Shown piece after piece: positions 8,313-16,739 of a DNA stretch of 52,024 nt (positions within the stretch are counted from its first letter, which is position 1; the number at the start of each line of letters is the position of its first letter). The notes under the pieces were generated by a model. That model made no database searches. It was not told the origin of the DNA and saw nothing but the letters and a program-made list of their open reading frames with translations. The translations under genes and the position numbers were made by a program. This DNA is from a virus. The stretch covers positions 1 to 52,024 of IMG/VR virus record IMGVR_UViG_3300046519_000223; one strand, 5' to 3'.

Positions 8313-8648
8313 CTATATGCAGGTCTTGGCGGCGTCCTTCCACCCGCTGGTCCCTGCCCAGTCCATGGGAAGGAATACGCGAACTGTAGATCCGGCGCCG
8401 CTTTGGTCAATGACGGCCAGCGCCACCGTCCCCGTGTACATGGCCGAGGCAGCAATCTTGTAACCAGTTTCAGTCTCTATGGAGCTTGTCGATGCGTTGT
8501 ATTCCTGCCACTTCGGCGCCAAGCATCGAGCCAGAGCCTGCGGCGCTTTCTGAGATGATCCTGAATAGACAGGCTCGTCCTCTTGGAGCCCAGCAGTGGT
8601 ACAGCCGACAAGCGACATCATGAATAGTGCAGCAACGACCATGCGCAT
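8313..8648 (-). CDS. Lipoprotein inserted between tail genes K and I
   Basis: A 111-residue lipoprotein: a short signal with lipobox SLVGC (Cys16), then a small domain ending GWKDAAKTCI. GGAGG precedes the start. It splits the usual K-I order, has its own upstream gap and is closed by the terminator at 8273-8297, so it looks inserted. Two further cysteines in the mature part may pair. Possible roles are surface change or blocking of superinfection; no family is recognised. Confidence 0.7.
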   Translation of the reverse strand: MRMVVAALFMMSLVGCTTAGLQEDEPVYSGSSQKAPQALARCLAPKWQEYNASTSSIETETGYKIAASAMYTGTVALAVIDQSGAGSTVRVFLPMDWAGTSGWKDAAKTCI

Positions 8649-8706
8649 AGTGAGCCTCCAAGTATTTTGGCGACTCTAACAGGGAAGATGCGCACAAATA
8701 CAGGGC

Positions 8707-9414
8707 CTACCCGTTGTAGGTGAGGAAGTGCGTTGTGCGCTCTCGGTACGCGGCGCCGTACACCTCGCGACAGCTGAGACGCCCATATAGATGGTGCAGA
8801 AGCACGTCGCCATCCAGCCAGATCGCGCCATGGCACGGTGTCGGGCTGCCGATCGCCATCAAGATGACGTCGCCATTACTTGGCGTGTCGACCTCAACGA
8901 ACCCGGTCTTGGTGAAGTTCTCGACGTACAGGTTCTCACCGCTGTGCCACCAGTCATCCTTACGGTGGAAATCCATCAGCGTGATCCCGAGCTCTTGGCG
9001 GTAGTAGTCGCGGATAAGGGTGTAACAGTCGATTGCTCCGTGGACAAAGACCCTGCCCTCAAGCGGCATTTCACCAGCGGCCGGCATCTCATGCCAAGTT
9101 GAGACGCCACCCTTCAACCCGACAATCCACCACGCCATGCGGCTGACCGCGTGGCTGGCAATATCGTGCAGGCTGGGCTCTGGGCCGGCGTCAGGGTGCG
9201 AGTGGACAATGACGATGATGGCGCCCAAGTCTTCAGCGGCAGCATAGTCTTCAGGGTGCAGGATGAAATGATCCAGCTCTTCCGACTGGTTGCGGCATGG
9301 AACATACCGAGGCTTGCCGCGGGAATTGATGACAAGGCCCACAGCTTCGCGCGGATACTCGGCCAGCGCATGCGCCTCGGCGTCAGCGCGGCATTTGTTG
9401 AATGCTTCACTCAT
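8707..9414 (-). CDS. K: Tail protein K-like: JAMM peptidase plus NlpC/P60
   Basis: A 235-residue two-domain tail-tip protein. The N-terminal Mov34/JAMM metallopeptidase has Glu23 and H71-S-H73-P ... S81..D84, the complete zinc motif. The C-terminal NlpC/P60 peptidase has Cys130 in GAIDCYTLIRDYY and His198 in PCHGAIWL. It probably opens peptidoglycan during infection or processes tail-tip proteins. The ATG at 9414 (GAGG upstream) is chosen over a TTG six bases earlier; it overlaps the end of gene L's region. Confidence 0.92.
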   Translation of the reverse strand: MSEAFNKCRADAEAHALAEYPREAVGLVINSRGKPRYVPCRNQSEELDHFILHPEDYAAAEDLGAIIVIVHSHPDAGPEPSLHDIASHAVSRMAWWIVGLKGGVSTWHEMPAAGEMPLEGRVFVHGAIDCYTLIRDYYRQELGITLMDFHRKDDWWHSGENLYVENFTKTGFVEVDTPSNGDVILMAIGSPTPCHGAIWLDGDVLLHHLYGRLSCREVYGAAYRERTTHFLTYNG

Positions 9415-9416
9415 GA

Positions 9417-10109
9417 TCAAAGCCTCGGCACGCGAGCGATACCCGGAAAGCCACCAAACGGCAACTCGCCATTAGCGCCGAAGCGCATCTTGCAGCCAGT
9501 CATGGTGCGACTGCACTGATCTAATGCGAGATTGCTGGTCGGGCGGTTGGCATAGTCCGCCACCGGCCCGCCGGCGTAACCGCATTCGCCCGAGCGATAG
9601 GCCCAGAGGCAGGTGCCTGCCACCACCTGACGACGTGGGAGCTTGACACCCTGCAGGTCGAGCGGTGAGCCAAGCTCGAACTCGATCGCGGCCGGCGTCT
9701 CGTTAACCTTGCGCGTGATGATCCAGGTTTCGACCGGATACTCTTCGGCCGGGTTTGCCGTAGGGTTGCCGGCGGAAAAGTTAACCGCATCAAGGTACTT
9801 GACCAGCGTGCGGCGGCGTTTCAGCTTGACCGCGAGCAGGTCTTCATACGCCCGGCACAACGCTGAAATGTTCCCGCCGAAATTGCCGACCTGAAGCTTT
9901 GGTCTGGCCGGTGATCCCTGGCTGGGCGTGGCGAACTCGGCAGCATTGATTGGCCAAGGGGTGTATGTGTTGCCCTGCCATACGACGGAGCCCGACAGTT
10001 CGTTGGTTCCGGCGTGAAAGCGGATCGTTTGGCCGGGCAGCACCAACTCAAAGCCTTCCCATATCGTCAGGCCCTTCGCGAGCGAGAGCTGACCTTGAAG
10101 TTCACTCAT
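9417..10109 (-). CDS. L: Minor tail protein L-like with four conserved cysteines
   Basis: A 230-residue lambda L homologue at the tail tip. Cys167 and Cys176 (GTCLWAYRSGECGY) and Cys199 and Cys206 (DQCSRTMTGCKMRF) are the four cysteines that in lambda L bind an iron-sulfur cluster; the set is complete here. Its ATG overlaps the end of M. The order M-L-K is as in lambda. Confidence 0.92.
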   Translation of the reverse strand: MSELQGQLSLAKGLTIWEGFELVLPGQTIRFHAGTNELSGSVVWQGNTYTPWPINAAEFATPSQGSPARPKLQVGNFGGNISALCRAYEDLLAVKLKRRRTLVKYLDAVNFSAGNPTANPAEEYPVETWIITRKVNETPAAIEFELGSPLDLQGVKLPRRQVVAGTCLWAYRSGECGYAGGPVADYANRPTSNLALDQCSRTMTGCKMRFGANGELPFGGFPGIARVPRL

Positions 10110-10435
10110 TCGAACACCTCATCAAAAGTCATGGACAGGCCGTCAACACCCTTGGCGATGTTGGTGCGGACCCACTCACGGCAGACATACTTCCCTGTCG
10201 ATTGGCCGGAGTGCGTGTAGTCGAAGGATTCAATTGCGCCTCGGGCCTTGAGAAAGGCATCGATGGCTTCGATCTCCGCCTTGGGCCGCTTGAAGCTCAG
10301 AGCGAGCTTGCGCGGCTGTCGGTTGATACCGGTTCCCTGCCGCTGCTCGTACCCATCGCCGAACTTGATGACCTTGACCGTCGGGGTGATCGTCTTGGTG
10401 GCGTCGTAGGTCGGAACCCATGTGAATGTCGGCAT
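10106..10435 (-). CDS. M: Minor tail protein M-like
   Basis: A 109-residue tail-tip protein starting MPTFTWVPTYD, with VIKFGDGYEQR, a standard M-family segment, and a C-terminal YVCREWVRT. AAGGAGG lies before the start. It links the tape-measure end of the tail to the L/K/J tip. Confidence 0.9.
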   Translation of the reverse strand: MPTFTWVPTYDATKTITPTVKVIKFGDGYEQRQGTGINRQPRKLALSFKRPKAEIEAIDAFLKARGAIESFDYTHSGQSTGKYVCREWVRTNIAKGVDGLSMTFDEVFE

Positions 10436-10444
10436 GACGCCTCC

Positions 10445-13400
10445 TTAAGCGAGTTGCCCGCCGTTACGGCGCTGCCGCGCGATTTCCTGCTGTGCGACAA
10501 CCTTCATCGCCTCAGCCAATTTCGCCGGATCTGGGATTGTGCTCGCGCCGTTATCAGCTGCGTCGAAGTAGAAGGTCATGGTGATCGGTGTTGCGCTGCT
10601 TCCGCCGCGGATACCAAGGCGCCCTTGCGAGTCACGAGCCAGCGGAACAATTGCCTCTTCGCCAGCCTCGCCCATCACACCGGTTTTACCATTGGCCATA
10701 CCGAATGCCGTTGGCTTGCTGACGATACTGTTGGTGAAGGCGCCGCCATTGGCGAACATCTGCACGCCGCTGGACCAGGCGCCGCCTTTGGCTTGGGCGC
10801 CCACCCAATTTGAGTAGTCCGATCCTGTGTAGCCCGCCTGCGTGGAGCCGGCAGACGTCGTACCGCCGCCGAAGTAGGAGCTCGCAGCAGTAGCCGCCAG
10901 ACCAAACAAACCGCTCAGCGCCGACGAACTGGCCTGACGAGTAGCGATGCGTGCCATGTCAGCGAGAATCGATTTAGCAAAGTCTGCGAACGACAGCTTC
11001 CCGGTCATGGCGAAATTGACGATCGCATCTTCCATCGAGCTGAAGGCATTGGTGAACAGGCTTTTCGCCTGCCCGGCCACGTTATTCGCGCTGTCCAGGT
11101 AGTTCGCGAAGGCCGATGTAGCACCGGATTGCCAGTCGGACTGGGCTACAGACATCTTGTCGTAGTTGCCGACCACGGTTGCCCGATAACGGTCCTCAGC
11201 GGTTTCGAGGTTCGCCAGATCCTTCTGATAGTCATCCATGCTGTACTTGTCTGGAGCCGTCCGGCGACGATCCAGCAGCTTGGCGCGCTCCTCATTAAAC
11301 TTGTCTGTCGCCCCGTCGAGGCTGTTTTGAAGACCTTGCTGACGATCTCCCAGGCCGAGACCATTTGCTGCTCGCGTGCCAGATGCTTCAAGCGCGGCGC
11401 GTTGGCGTTCGAGCTGAGCGACATACGCTTCCGAGGCCGCAGTTTGCTTCTTGACCCGACCTTCTTCGTTTTTCTGCAGAACATTCAGCTCGGTGTCAGC
11501 ATCCCGCTGAGCCTTGACCATGGCGCTGCGGGCATCGGCGATCTTCTGATCGATCTGGATGACCTGCGCCGCGGTCGTGCCCTTTTTGGCCTTGGCCGCT
11601 TCGAGCGCGTCGATTTCTGACTGATAGCTCTGAGCGACTTCGGAAGCCTCCTGCTGCAGCAGACTGACGCGTTGCTCGGTGTAGCTGGCCTGAGAGATAA
11701 CCCCAGCCCGCTGAGAGGCTTCGAGCTCCTTATCCGCGTTTTTGTAGTAGGCCAGGGTTTCGGCCAATACATTCTTCGCGTTGTTGAAGCTGGTCAGGTC
11801 GACGCTGCCGGCGGCAGCCTTCGGATCCTTGAATTTGTCGTTGAGGTTCGCCATGTTCTTGGCGACCGCGGCAGGATCGAGTCGGGAGTCGTTCGGGTTG
11901 ACCTTCCGAATATCATCCAGGCTTTTCTTGTAGTCCTTGATCGCCTCGGCGCGCTTCTGTTCATTGGTCAGCGACGACTTGGTGAGAGCATCAACTTTCG
12001 ACATCGCGGAAACAGCGTCTTGCTGAGCCTTAGCCGTGTCGGCGTCATACTTCGCAATGTCAGCGCTTGCGTCCCGCTTGTCCTTCAGGAAGCTCAGTTC
12101 ATCCGTGATCGCCGTGATGCGGTCTTTCGCATCGCTATCCTCATAACCGGTACCGACTGTCGATTGCAGATAAGCCAGTTTTTGAGTGAGCTCAGCGACC
12201 CGCAACTGCTCATCTTGTTCACGCCCGACGTTCTTCAGCGCATCAAGAGTCTTCGCAGTTTCGCCACGGATAGCCGCCCAGGCTTTTTCAACAACCCCAA
12301 GGTTCTGCGTGATCTCCCCTGCTCGGCCTTTTACGGTCTCGGCATAGGTATCAGTGAGCAGCTTGGTCGCGCCGATCTCATCGCCCTGCTCTTTCAGAGC
12401 AACAATCTGCGAATAAACCGACGCGGTCAAAAAGTGATATTGCTCGTTGAGTGACTTGGCAGCAGCCACCGGATCTTCAGCAATTTTCACGAACTCGGCG
12501 ATGGTTGCATCGACTGACTTGCCGGTGGCTTTCTCCATTGCCAGGGCAGCTTCGGAGATCTCGACGAAACTGCCACTGGCCAGCTTTCCATTGCCGGCCA
12601 AAGTCGCCAGCACTTCTGCGGCCGCGCCAGTTGTGCCTACCGTAGCACTGACCTGACGGGCCATCTCGGAAAGCTGCCCGGCACTGGTCCCGGCGAAGTT
12701 GCCGGTGAGCGTCAACGCCTTGTTGTACTCGCTCGCCTCTTTGGTTCCCTGGTAATAAGCGTTTGTGAGGACGGCGATACCGGCAGCGGCCAAGGCAAGC
12801 GGAGCGGCAATGGCGGCGAATCCAATCGCGGCGCTACCGGCACCTGCGCCCAACTGAGCGACGGCACGAACACCGCTACCCCAGTCACCAGACGAAAGCG
12901 CATTACCGAGTTGAACAACGTTTTCCTGCGCCTGACGGGTACCCAGCTTCAGCCGGTCGAAACCGGTGGCAGTTTTCTCCAGAGCCGCATAGTTGCCGTC
13001 GATCTTGCTAAGAGCAGAATTGTACTGGTCTTGGCTGATGCGGCCCGCGTCCAGGTGTTTGCCCAGTTGCTCGACCTGCGTATCCAGCTTCGCTATCGAA
13101 GCGCGGGCCGGATCGATTGCGCCGAGCAGGCTGTTCAGCGCCTTCTGTTCATCCAGCGTCGACTTTGCCAAAGCCACTTGCTGCTTATCGAGCTGCGCGG
13201 TGACTTTGGAGAATTCCGCTTCGCCATAAGCACCGGTCTTGGCGAGTTTCGCCAGACTCTCGCGCTGCTTGGCTAGCTCCTGCGTGGTGGTCGCGCCTTT
13301 CGACAGCGACTTCTCCAGCGCTTCCATCTCTTTCATCAGGCCGACGGCGGACTGCTCGGCGCGATCGCCAGCCTTGGTCAGCTTGTCGAGATCGGTCGCA

Positions 13401-13453
13401 GCCTGGGCAGCATCAGCCGAGTCGACCTTAATGCCGAGTTCTGCAATGTTCAT
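10445..13453 (-). CDS. H: Tail tape measure protein
   Basis: A 1002-residue tape measure. The N terminus MNIAELGIKVDSADAAQAA leads into long Ala/Gln/Lys coiled coils (about 25-180 and 380-760). A hydrophobic segment (about 208-236, IGFAAIAAPLALAAAGIAVL) probably enters the host membrane. The C-terminal part holds SFADFAKSILADMARI and GEAGEEAIVPLARDSQGRLG, typical of the family. Tail length scales with its size, so a tail somewhat longer than lambda's (853 residues) is expected. Confidence 0.94.
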   Translation of the reverse strand: MNIAELGIKVDSADAAQAATDLDKLTKAGDRAEQSAVGLMKEMEALEKSLSKGATTTQELAKQRESLAKLAKTGAYGEAEFSKVTAQLDKQQVALAKSTLDEQKALNSLLGAIDPARASIAKLDTQVEQLGKHLDAGRISQDQYNSALSKIDGNYAALEKTATGFDRLKLGTRQAQENVVQLGNALSSGDWGSGVRAVAQLGAGAGSAAIGFAAIAAPLALAAAGIAVLTNAYYQGTKEASEYNKALTLTGNFAGTSAGQLSEMARQVSATVGTTGAAAEVLATLAGNGKLASGSFVEISEAALAMEKATGKSVDATIAEFVKIAEDPVAAAKSLNEQYHFLTASVYSQIVALKEQGDEIGATKLLTDTYAETVKGRAGEITQNLGVVEKAWAAIRGETAKTLDALKNVGREQDEQLRVAELTQKLAYLQSTVGTGYEDSDAKDRITAITDELSFLKDKRDASADIAKYDADTAKAQQDAVSAMSKVDALTKSSLTNEQKRAEAIKDYKKSLDDIRKVNPNDSRLDPAAVAKNMANLNDKFKDPKAAAGSVDLTSFNNAKNVLAETLAYYKNADKELEASQRAGVISQASYTEQRVSLLQQEASEVAQSYQSEIDALEAAKAKKGTTAAQVIQIDQKIADARSAMVKAQRDADTELNVLQKNEEGRVKKQTAASEAYVAQLERQRAALEASGTRAANGLGLGDRQQGLQNSLDGATDKFNEERAKLLDRRRTAPDKYSMDDYQKDLANLETAEDRYRATVVGNYDKMSVAQSDWQSGATSAFANYLDSANNVAGQAKSLFTNAFSSMEDAIVNFAMTGKLSFADFAKSILADMARIATRQASSSALSGLFGLAATAASSYFGGGTTSAGSTQAGYTGSDYSNWVGAQAKGGAWSSGVQMFANGGAFTNSIVSKPTAFGMANGKTGVMGEAGEEAIVPLARDSQGRLGIRGGSSATPITMTFYFDAADNGASTIPDPAKLAEAMKVVAQQEIARQRRNGGQLA

Positions 13454-13480
13454 CGACTCACCTTGAATAAGTGCCCGTCT

Positions 13481-13810
13481 TCACGGGCTGTTGTCGCGGG
13501 CTTCGGCCATGACTGCGATGGCTTCCGATTCCATTACGCGGATGTCCTGAAACACGCCGGGGCGATCCTTCGCCGGTACGCCGACGAGCCGCATCACATT
13601 TGGAAGGACGCCATAATCGAGACCGGTTGCGCCGCATGCGCCTGTACGCCACTGAGTCCACATCGAGTCCATGACGAGAAATGACTTCCAGTTGTCAGGC
13701 CAGACCTCGAAGGAGTCATCGACGTCCGACGGAGAAAGGCCAAACACTGAAAGAACGCCGGCCTCAGCGGTCGGCTCGTACAGTGCGCGCGCGGCATCGG
13801 TTAGTTTCCC
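13481..13810 (-). CDS. GT extension of the tail assembly chaperone (DUF1799-type)
   Basis: The frame is open from the slippery site at 13804-13810 to 13481 without a stop. It reads LTDAARALYEPTAEAG, then FGLSPSDVDD, EVWPDNWKSF and QWRTGACGATGLDYGVLP, a DUF1799-like domain rich in Trp. It has no convincing start of its own and probably exists only as the C-terminal part of a G-T fusion of about 234 residues made by -1 frameshifting. In lambda, GT recruits the tail-tube protein to the tape measure. Confidence 0.85.
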   Translation of the reverse strand, partial: GKLTDAARALYEPTAEAGVLSVFGLSPSDVDDSFEVWPDNWKSFLVMDSMWTQWRTGACGATGLDYGVLPNVMRLVGVPAKDRPGVFQDIRVMESEAIAVMAEARDNSP

Positions 13811-14184
13811 AGGCGGGCCTTCCCAAACGCTTCGCTGTAGGCCTTAACCACCTCATCTGATACGCCGATGCAGCTCTTCACCAGCGCAGTGATTGACTCG
13901 TCGCAAAGCTCGTCGTCAAAGCCCCACGACACGACCAAGTCCTTGATTTGATCAGCGCCCTGCTCGACTTCGGCCGCGGTTACTTCGGAAAGGGAGGGCT
14001 GTGTACCCTTGAAGCGCTCGCCGATGGCCTCCGCCTTTTCCTTCCATGAGTCGAACAGCTCAGCCAGCGCCGTACGGTCGCGGTACTTGAACGTGAACGG
14101 CACCATTGCCGGCGTGCCGCCAACCTGCGGAATGGAAACATCAACGGTGAACGTCGGTTTCGGCGCGATGGAAAACTTTGCCAT
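13801..14184 (-). CDS. G: Tail assembly chaperone G-like
   Basis: A 127-residue chaperone between the tail tube and tape measure genes, with an acidic helical C-terminal half and the terminal sequence AFGKARLGN. AAGGAATCCTC precedes the start. The last codons, CTG GGA AAC TAA, contain a -1 slippery heptamer, so a fraction of ribosomes should continue into the DUF1799 frame. G probably coats the tape measure while the tube assembles. Confidence 0.88.
   Translation of the reverse strand: MAKFSIAPKPTFTVDVSIPQVGGTPAMVPFTFKYRDRTALAELFDSWKEKAEAIGERFKGTQPSLSEVTAAEVEQGADQIKDLVVSWGFDDELCDESITALVKSCIGVSDEVVKAYSEAFGKARLGN
13804..13810 (-). promoter_or_regulatory. Programmed -1 frameshift site GGGAAAC
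   Basis: On the minus strand the heptamer G GGA AAC is in the right phase (CTG GGA AAC TAA), one codon before the G stop. Slipping back one base yields GGG AAA then CTA ACC GAT and continues 110 codons to 13481. Lambda uses GGGAAAG at the same place. Confidence 0.85.
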
Positions 14185-14193
14185 GAGGATTCC

Positions 14194-14841
14194 TTACGAC
14201 AGGTAGCGGGTAGGTGCTGCTTGCAGCGCCAAGGAGACGGTGCGAGTCAGCAGGTTGTTGCGGGAGACCGCCGGCTGCAGAGAGAACGATGTGTAGGCGC
14301 CGTAATACAACTTGTCGGTACCTGGCAGATTCAGGCGAGCGGCTTGCATTGACTTCGCGGAATCGGCGGCCGTAACGACGGCTACATAGGGCAGAGACGG
14401 GTCATCGGCGACAGTCAGCACCATGCTGGCGGCGGATTTGTCGGTCGGGAGCTGGCGGCCTTGCTGGTCTTCAAGGAAGACGATGTCGGCGTAGTTCTGC
14501 TCGCCGCCGGAGAAGGCAACATCGGTGATCTGAGGGATTTGAGCCCAAGTCAGTACCTTCGTCAGCGTGCCCGCGCCGGAGCCGGCAGGGAAGATCTGAG
14601 TGCTGGTGGTGTCGATCGCTTCCAGGGTGGTCGCGGTCGCTGTCGCTGTCTTGACGCGGACCACTTTGCCGTTGAGGGGCGTCCAACCAGAAGCGATTTG
14701 CACGATGTCCCCGGTAACCAGGGTGGCGCCTACGGTGGTGCAAATAGCTTCGGAGGCGTTGGAGATGGCGGTGAACGAGAGCGGAGCGGCGTAGGTAGCG
14801 GCATGCTCGAACGTCGCACCATTCGGGAGTTTGTAGCCCAT
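14194..14841 (-). CDS. Major tail tube protein
   Basis: A 215-residue tail tube subunit starting MGYKLPNGATFEHAATY, with a Thr/Ala-rich Ig-like middle, FSGGEQNYADIVFLEDQQGRQLPT and a C-terminal AAPTRYLS. The ATG at 14841 has GAGG before it; the longer frame upstream runs through a terminator. It sits between U and the chaperone, as lambda V does. Confidence 0.87.
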   Translation of the reverse strand: MGYKLPNGATFEHAATYAAPLSFTAISNASEAICTTVGATLVTGDIVQIASGWTPLNGKVVRVKTATATATTLEAIDTTSTQIFPAGSGAGTLTKVLTWAQIPQITDVAFSGGEQNYADIVFLEDQQGRQLPTDKSAASMVLTVADDPSLPYVAVVTAADSAKSMQAARLNLPGTDKLYYGAYTSFSLQPAVSRNNLLTRTVSLALQAAPTRYLS

Positions 14842-14866
14842 GGGGGTTTCCTCTTTGCAGAAATGA

Positions 14867-14890
14867 CAAAACCCGCTCAATGGCGGGTTC
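14867..14890 (-). terminator. Hairpin before the tail tube gene
   Basis: AACCCGC (14870-14876) pairs with GCGGGTT (14883-14889) around TCAATG, followed by TTTTGTC on the minus strand. It stands between the U-like and tail tube genes and belongs to the same hairpin family as those at 2350 and 26808. It is a weak terminator that may tune expression within the late operon. Confidence 0.55.
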
Positions 14891-14912
14891 TGGGTTTGCC
14901 CAACGGGCTAAT

Positions 14913-15329
14913 TCAGATGGTGTCGGCTCGGTACAAGAACGAAACCGGCACTGTATAGGTGGTGTCGTCTGGAATGCCGGGGCCTGGATCAACCGGCGTC
15001 ATCGTCATGACGGTCAGCGCACCCTTGGTGTTCCGCTCGTACAGCGGGAACAGCGCGGCGATCTGGTCCGCCAGCGCACCGGCCGCACCGCGGTACTTGC
15101 CCGACGGCGTCACGATGCTGACCTGAAACACGCCGGTGTACAGCTTGTGGTCGCCGCCTAGCGTGTTGCTTGCGGTATCGGCCGGCAGCGTGAAGGCCTT
15201 CAGATAGATGGCGCCGTCGACGGGCGTATAAGCCTCGTTCTCGACGACGACCTTCAGTGGTGCCGGCAAAGCCTTCGCCCAGGAGATCAGCTTGGCCTCG
15301 TATATCGAGGCGATGATGTTGTGGCTCAT
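14913..15329 (-). CDS. Minor tail protein, U-like tail terminator
   Basis: A 138-residue protein in the U position, with LKVVVENEAYTPVDGAIYLKAF, GDHKLYTGVFQVSIVTPSG and a C-terminal VPVSFLYRADTI typical of tail terminator (DUF4128-like) proteins. It overlaps the Z-like gene by four bases. It probably caps the tail tube and joins it to the connector. Confidence 0.8.
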   Translation of the reverse strand: MSHNIIASIYEAKLISWAKALPAPLKVVVENEAYTPVDGAIYLKAFTLPADTASNTLGGDHKLYTGVFQVSIVTPSGKYRGAAGALADQIAALFPLYERNTKGALTVMTMTPVDPGPGIPDDTTYTVPVSFLYRADTI

Positions 15330-15979
15330 ACCTGGTTGTTCCTGATGGCTTCATCGACGATCTGTTGAAAGCGAGCCAGGGTGATTCGAACCATGCCGCC
15401 TGGCGCCTGCTTCGAATGCCCATATTCCAATGGCACGCCGTAAGGAAGATTGTTCACGATGTAGGCCGTTTCGCCGATGCTCAATTGCTCGACCTGAAGC
15501 TTCAGCTTGGCGAGCGTGACATTGCCAGCTGGGTCGATCTGATCAATAACGCCATCAACTGGTGATCCGATAGAAAACTGCCAGTTCCCGCGAAAGCGCC
15601 CGCCCACGTAGTCCTTGCCGGCGACCAGTCCGTTCACGTTGAAGTTCTGGTCGCGCTCAGTCTTGGTCAGGGGCTTGGCGTATTTCACGCCGCGCTTTAG
15701 CTTGCCAGCCTTCGTGAAGTTGCTTTCGGTCAGGTTGATGACCGTATTGCGCACGGCCACCTTGAAGTCATACGCGTCAGCCGCCTCGGTGTTGGCTTGT
15801 CGATGTGCGACGTTGGCTGCCCAGATCTCGGGATTGCCCACCGGCGACATGCGAATGACGCTGCTGCCGATCTCAATCACGATCTCTCGGAACGTAGCGT
15901 CGATCCCAGCCTTGGCCTGCTCAGCAAACTGGCGGATGTTCTCGGCGAAGCTGCCATTGAGGCCCGAGTACTTGCTCAT
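15326..15979 (-). CDS. HK97 gp10-like / Z-like minor tail protein
   Basis: A 217-residue protein: an N-terminal helix SFAENIRQFAEQAKAGIDATF, SSVIRMSPVGNPEIW, YVGGRFRGNWQFSIG and a C-terminal YGVPLEYGHSKQAPGGMVRITL. These are standard segments of the gp10/Z family acting at the head-tail joint. It overlaps both neighbours by four bases. Confidence 0.85.
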   Translation of the reverse strand: MSKYSGLNGSFAENIRQFAEQAKAGIDATFREIVIEIGSSVIRMSPVGNPEIWAANVAHRQANTEAADAYDFKVAVRNTVINLTESNFTKAGKLKRGVKYAKPLTKTERDQNFNVNGLVAGKDYVGGRFRGNWQFSIGSPVDGVIDQIDPAGNVTLAKLKLQVEQLSIGETAYIVNNLPYGVPLEYGHSKQAPGGMVRITLARFQQIVDEAIRNNQV

Positions 15980-16347
15980 GATCGCACCTGCAGCTCGTAC
16001 AGGATCGGCGTGCCGGCTGGGTTGATCTCTTTCAGTGGCGGGACGATTGACCAGGTGCGCCCTTGGACGATGACTTTGTTCAGCAGGTCAGGCGCCCACG
16101 CCAAACCCTGCGCCGCGATCTTGAGTTTCTTGTCGCCCTGCTTGATGAGGCTGTTGTTCTGGAATTCTTGGCCGGTGAAGTCGAGCAGGATGCCTTGGGC
16201 GGTCTGCTCGGTGATGGTGTCAGGCGGCGCGCTACCGGCGTCGGGGTCGTACTCGCCGACGGTGACTGCTCGAATGGTCACAGGCTGGCCGAACTCTGTG
16301 ATCATATCCAGAGCCATCACGGCCATTTCGTCGTAGAAGGTGGCCAT
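15976..16347 (-). CDS. Head-tail joining protein
   Basis: A 123-residue protein starting MATFYDEMAVMALDMITEFGQ, with VTIRAVTVGEYDPD and WSIVPPLKEINPAGTPILYELQVRS, the pattern of small beta-rich head completion or adaptor proteins. It lies between the connector genes and the Z-like gene and overlaps the latter. Confidence 0.75.
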   Translation of the reverse strand: MATFYDEMAVMALDMITEFGQPVTIRAVTVGEYDPDAGSAPPDTITEQTAQGILLDFTGQEFQNNSLIKQGDKKLKIAAQGLAWAPDLLNKVIVQGRTWSIVPPLKEINPAGTPILYELQVRS

Positions 16348-16371
16348 GATTGCTCCAGCTCAGGTATCAGT

Positions 16372-16683
16372 TTATGACGCTGCTTCGAGATCCACGCCTG
16401 AGCGCAGGTATGCGATTCCCAGTGCGGGAATGAGCACACCTGAAAACAGAGTCAGCAGATCAATTTGCCGATCATCATGAAAGAAGTACAAAAGAAAAAT
16501 CGATGTGATCGCAATGACTGCGATCAGTGATTGAGAAAGGAGTGGCCCAAGCGTTCGTCGTACAGCTTTTAGAGCTCGCTGCCTGCCGAATGCGCACAGG
16601 ATCCACAAATAGAACCACTCAAAAATGGCAACCATAAAAATTGCCAAAGCCAATAACGTCGCAATAATCCCTGAATCAATCAT
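16372..16683 (-). CDS. Small multi-span membrane protein within the head-tail genes
   Basis: A 103-residue protein with three likely membrane spans: residues 5-30 (IIATLLALAIFMVAIFEWFY), 50-68 (SLIAVIAITSIFLLYFF) and 78-94 (FSGVLIPALGIAYL), joined by a basic loop GRQRALKAVRRT. It interrupts the connector genes and has gaps on both sides, unlike its tightly packed neighbours. It is not structural by appearance; a moron acting on the host membrane, for example superinfection exclusion, is the likeliest reading. Confidence 0.65.
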   Translation of the reverse strand: MIDSGIIATLLALAIFMVAIFEWFYLWILCAFGRQRALKAVRRTLGPLLSQSLIAVIAITSIFLLYFFHDDRQIDLLTLFSGVLIPALGIAYLRSGVDLEAAS

Positions 16684-16739
16684 GTCGAGGTCTTCCTTTG
16701 CTCATCTGGTGCATTATTTTTTTGGCTAGGATAATTGCA

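Noticed and set aside
11672-12454. 260-codon plus-strand frame within the tape measure
   Set aside because: Antisense shadow of a coiled-coil gene.
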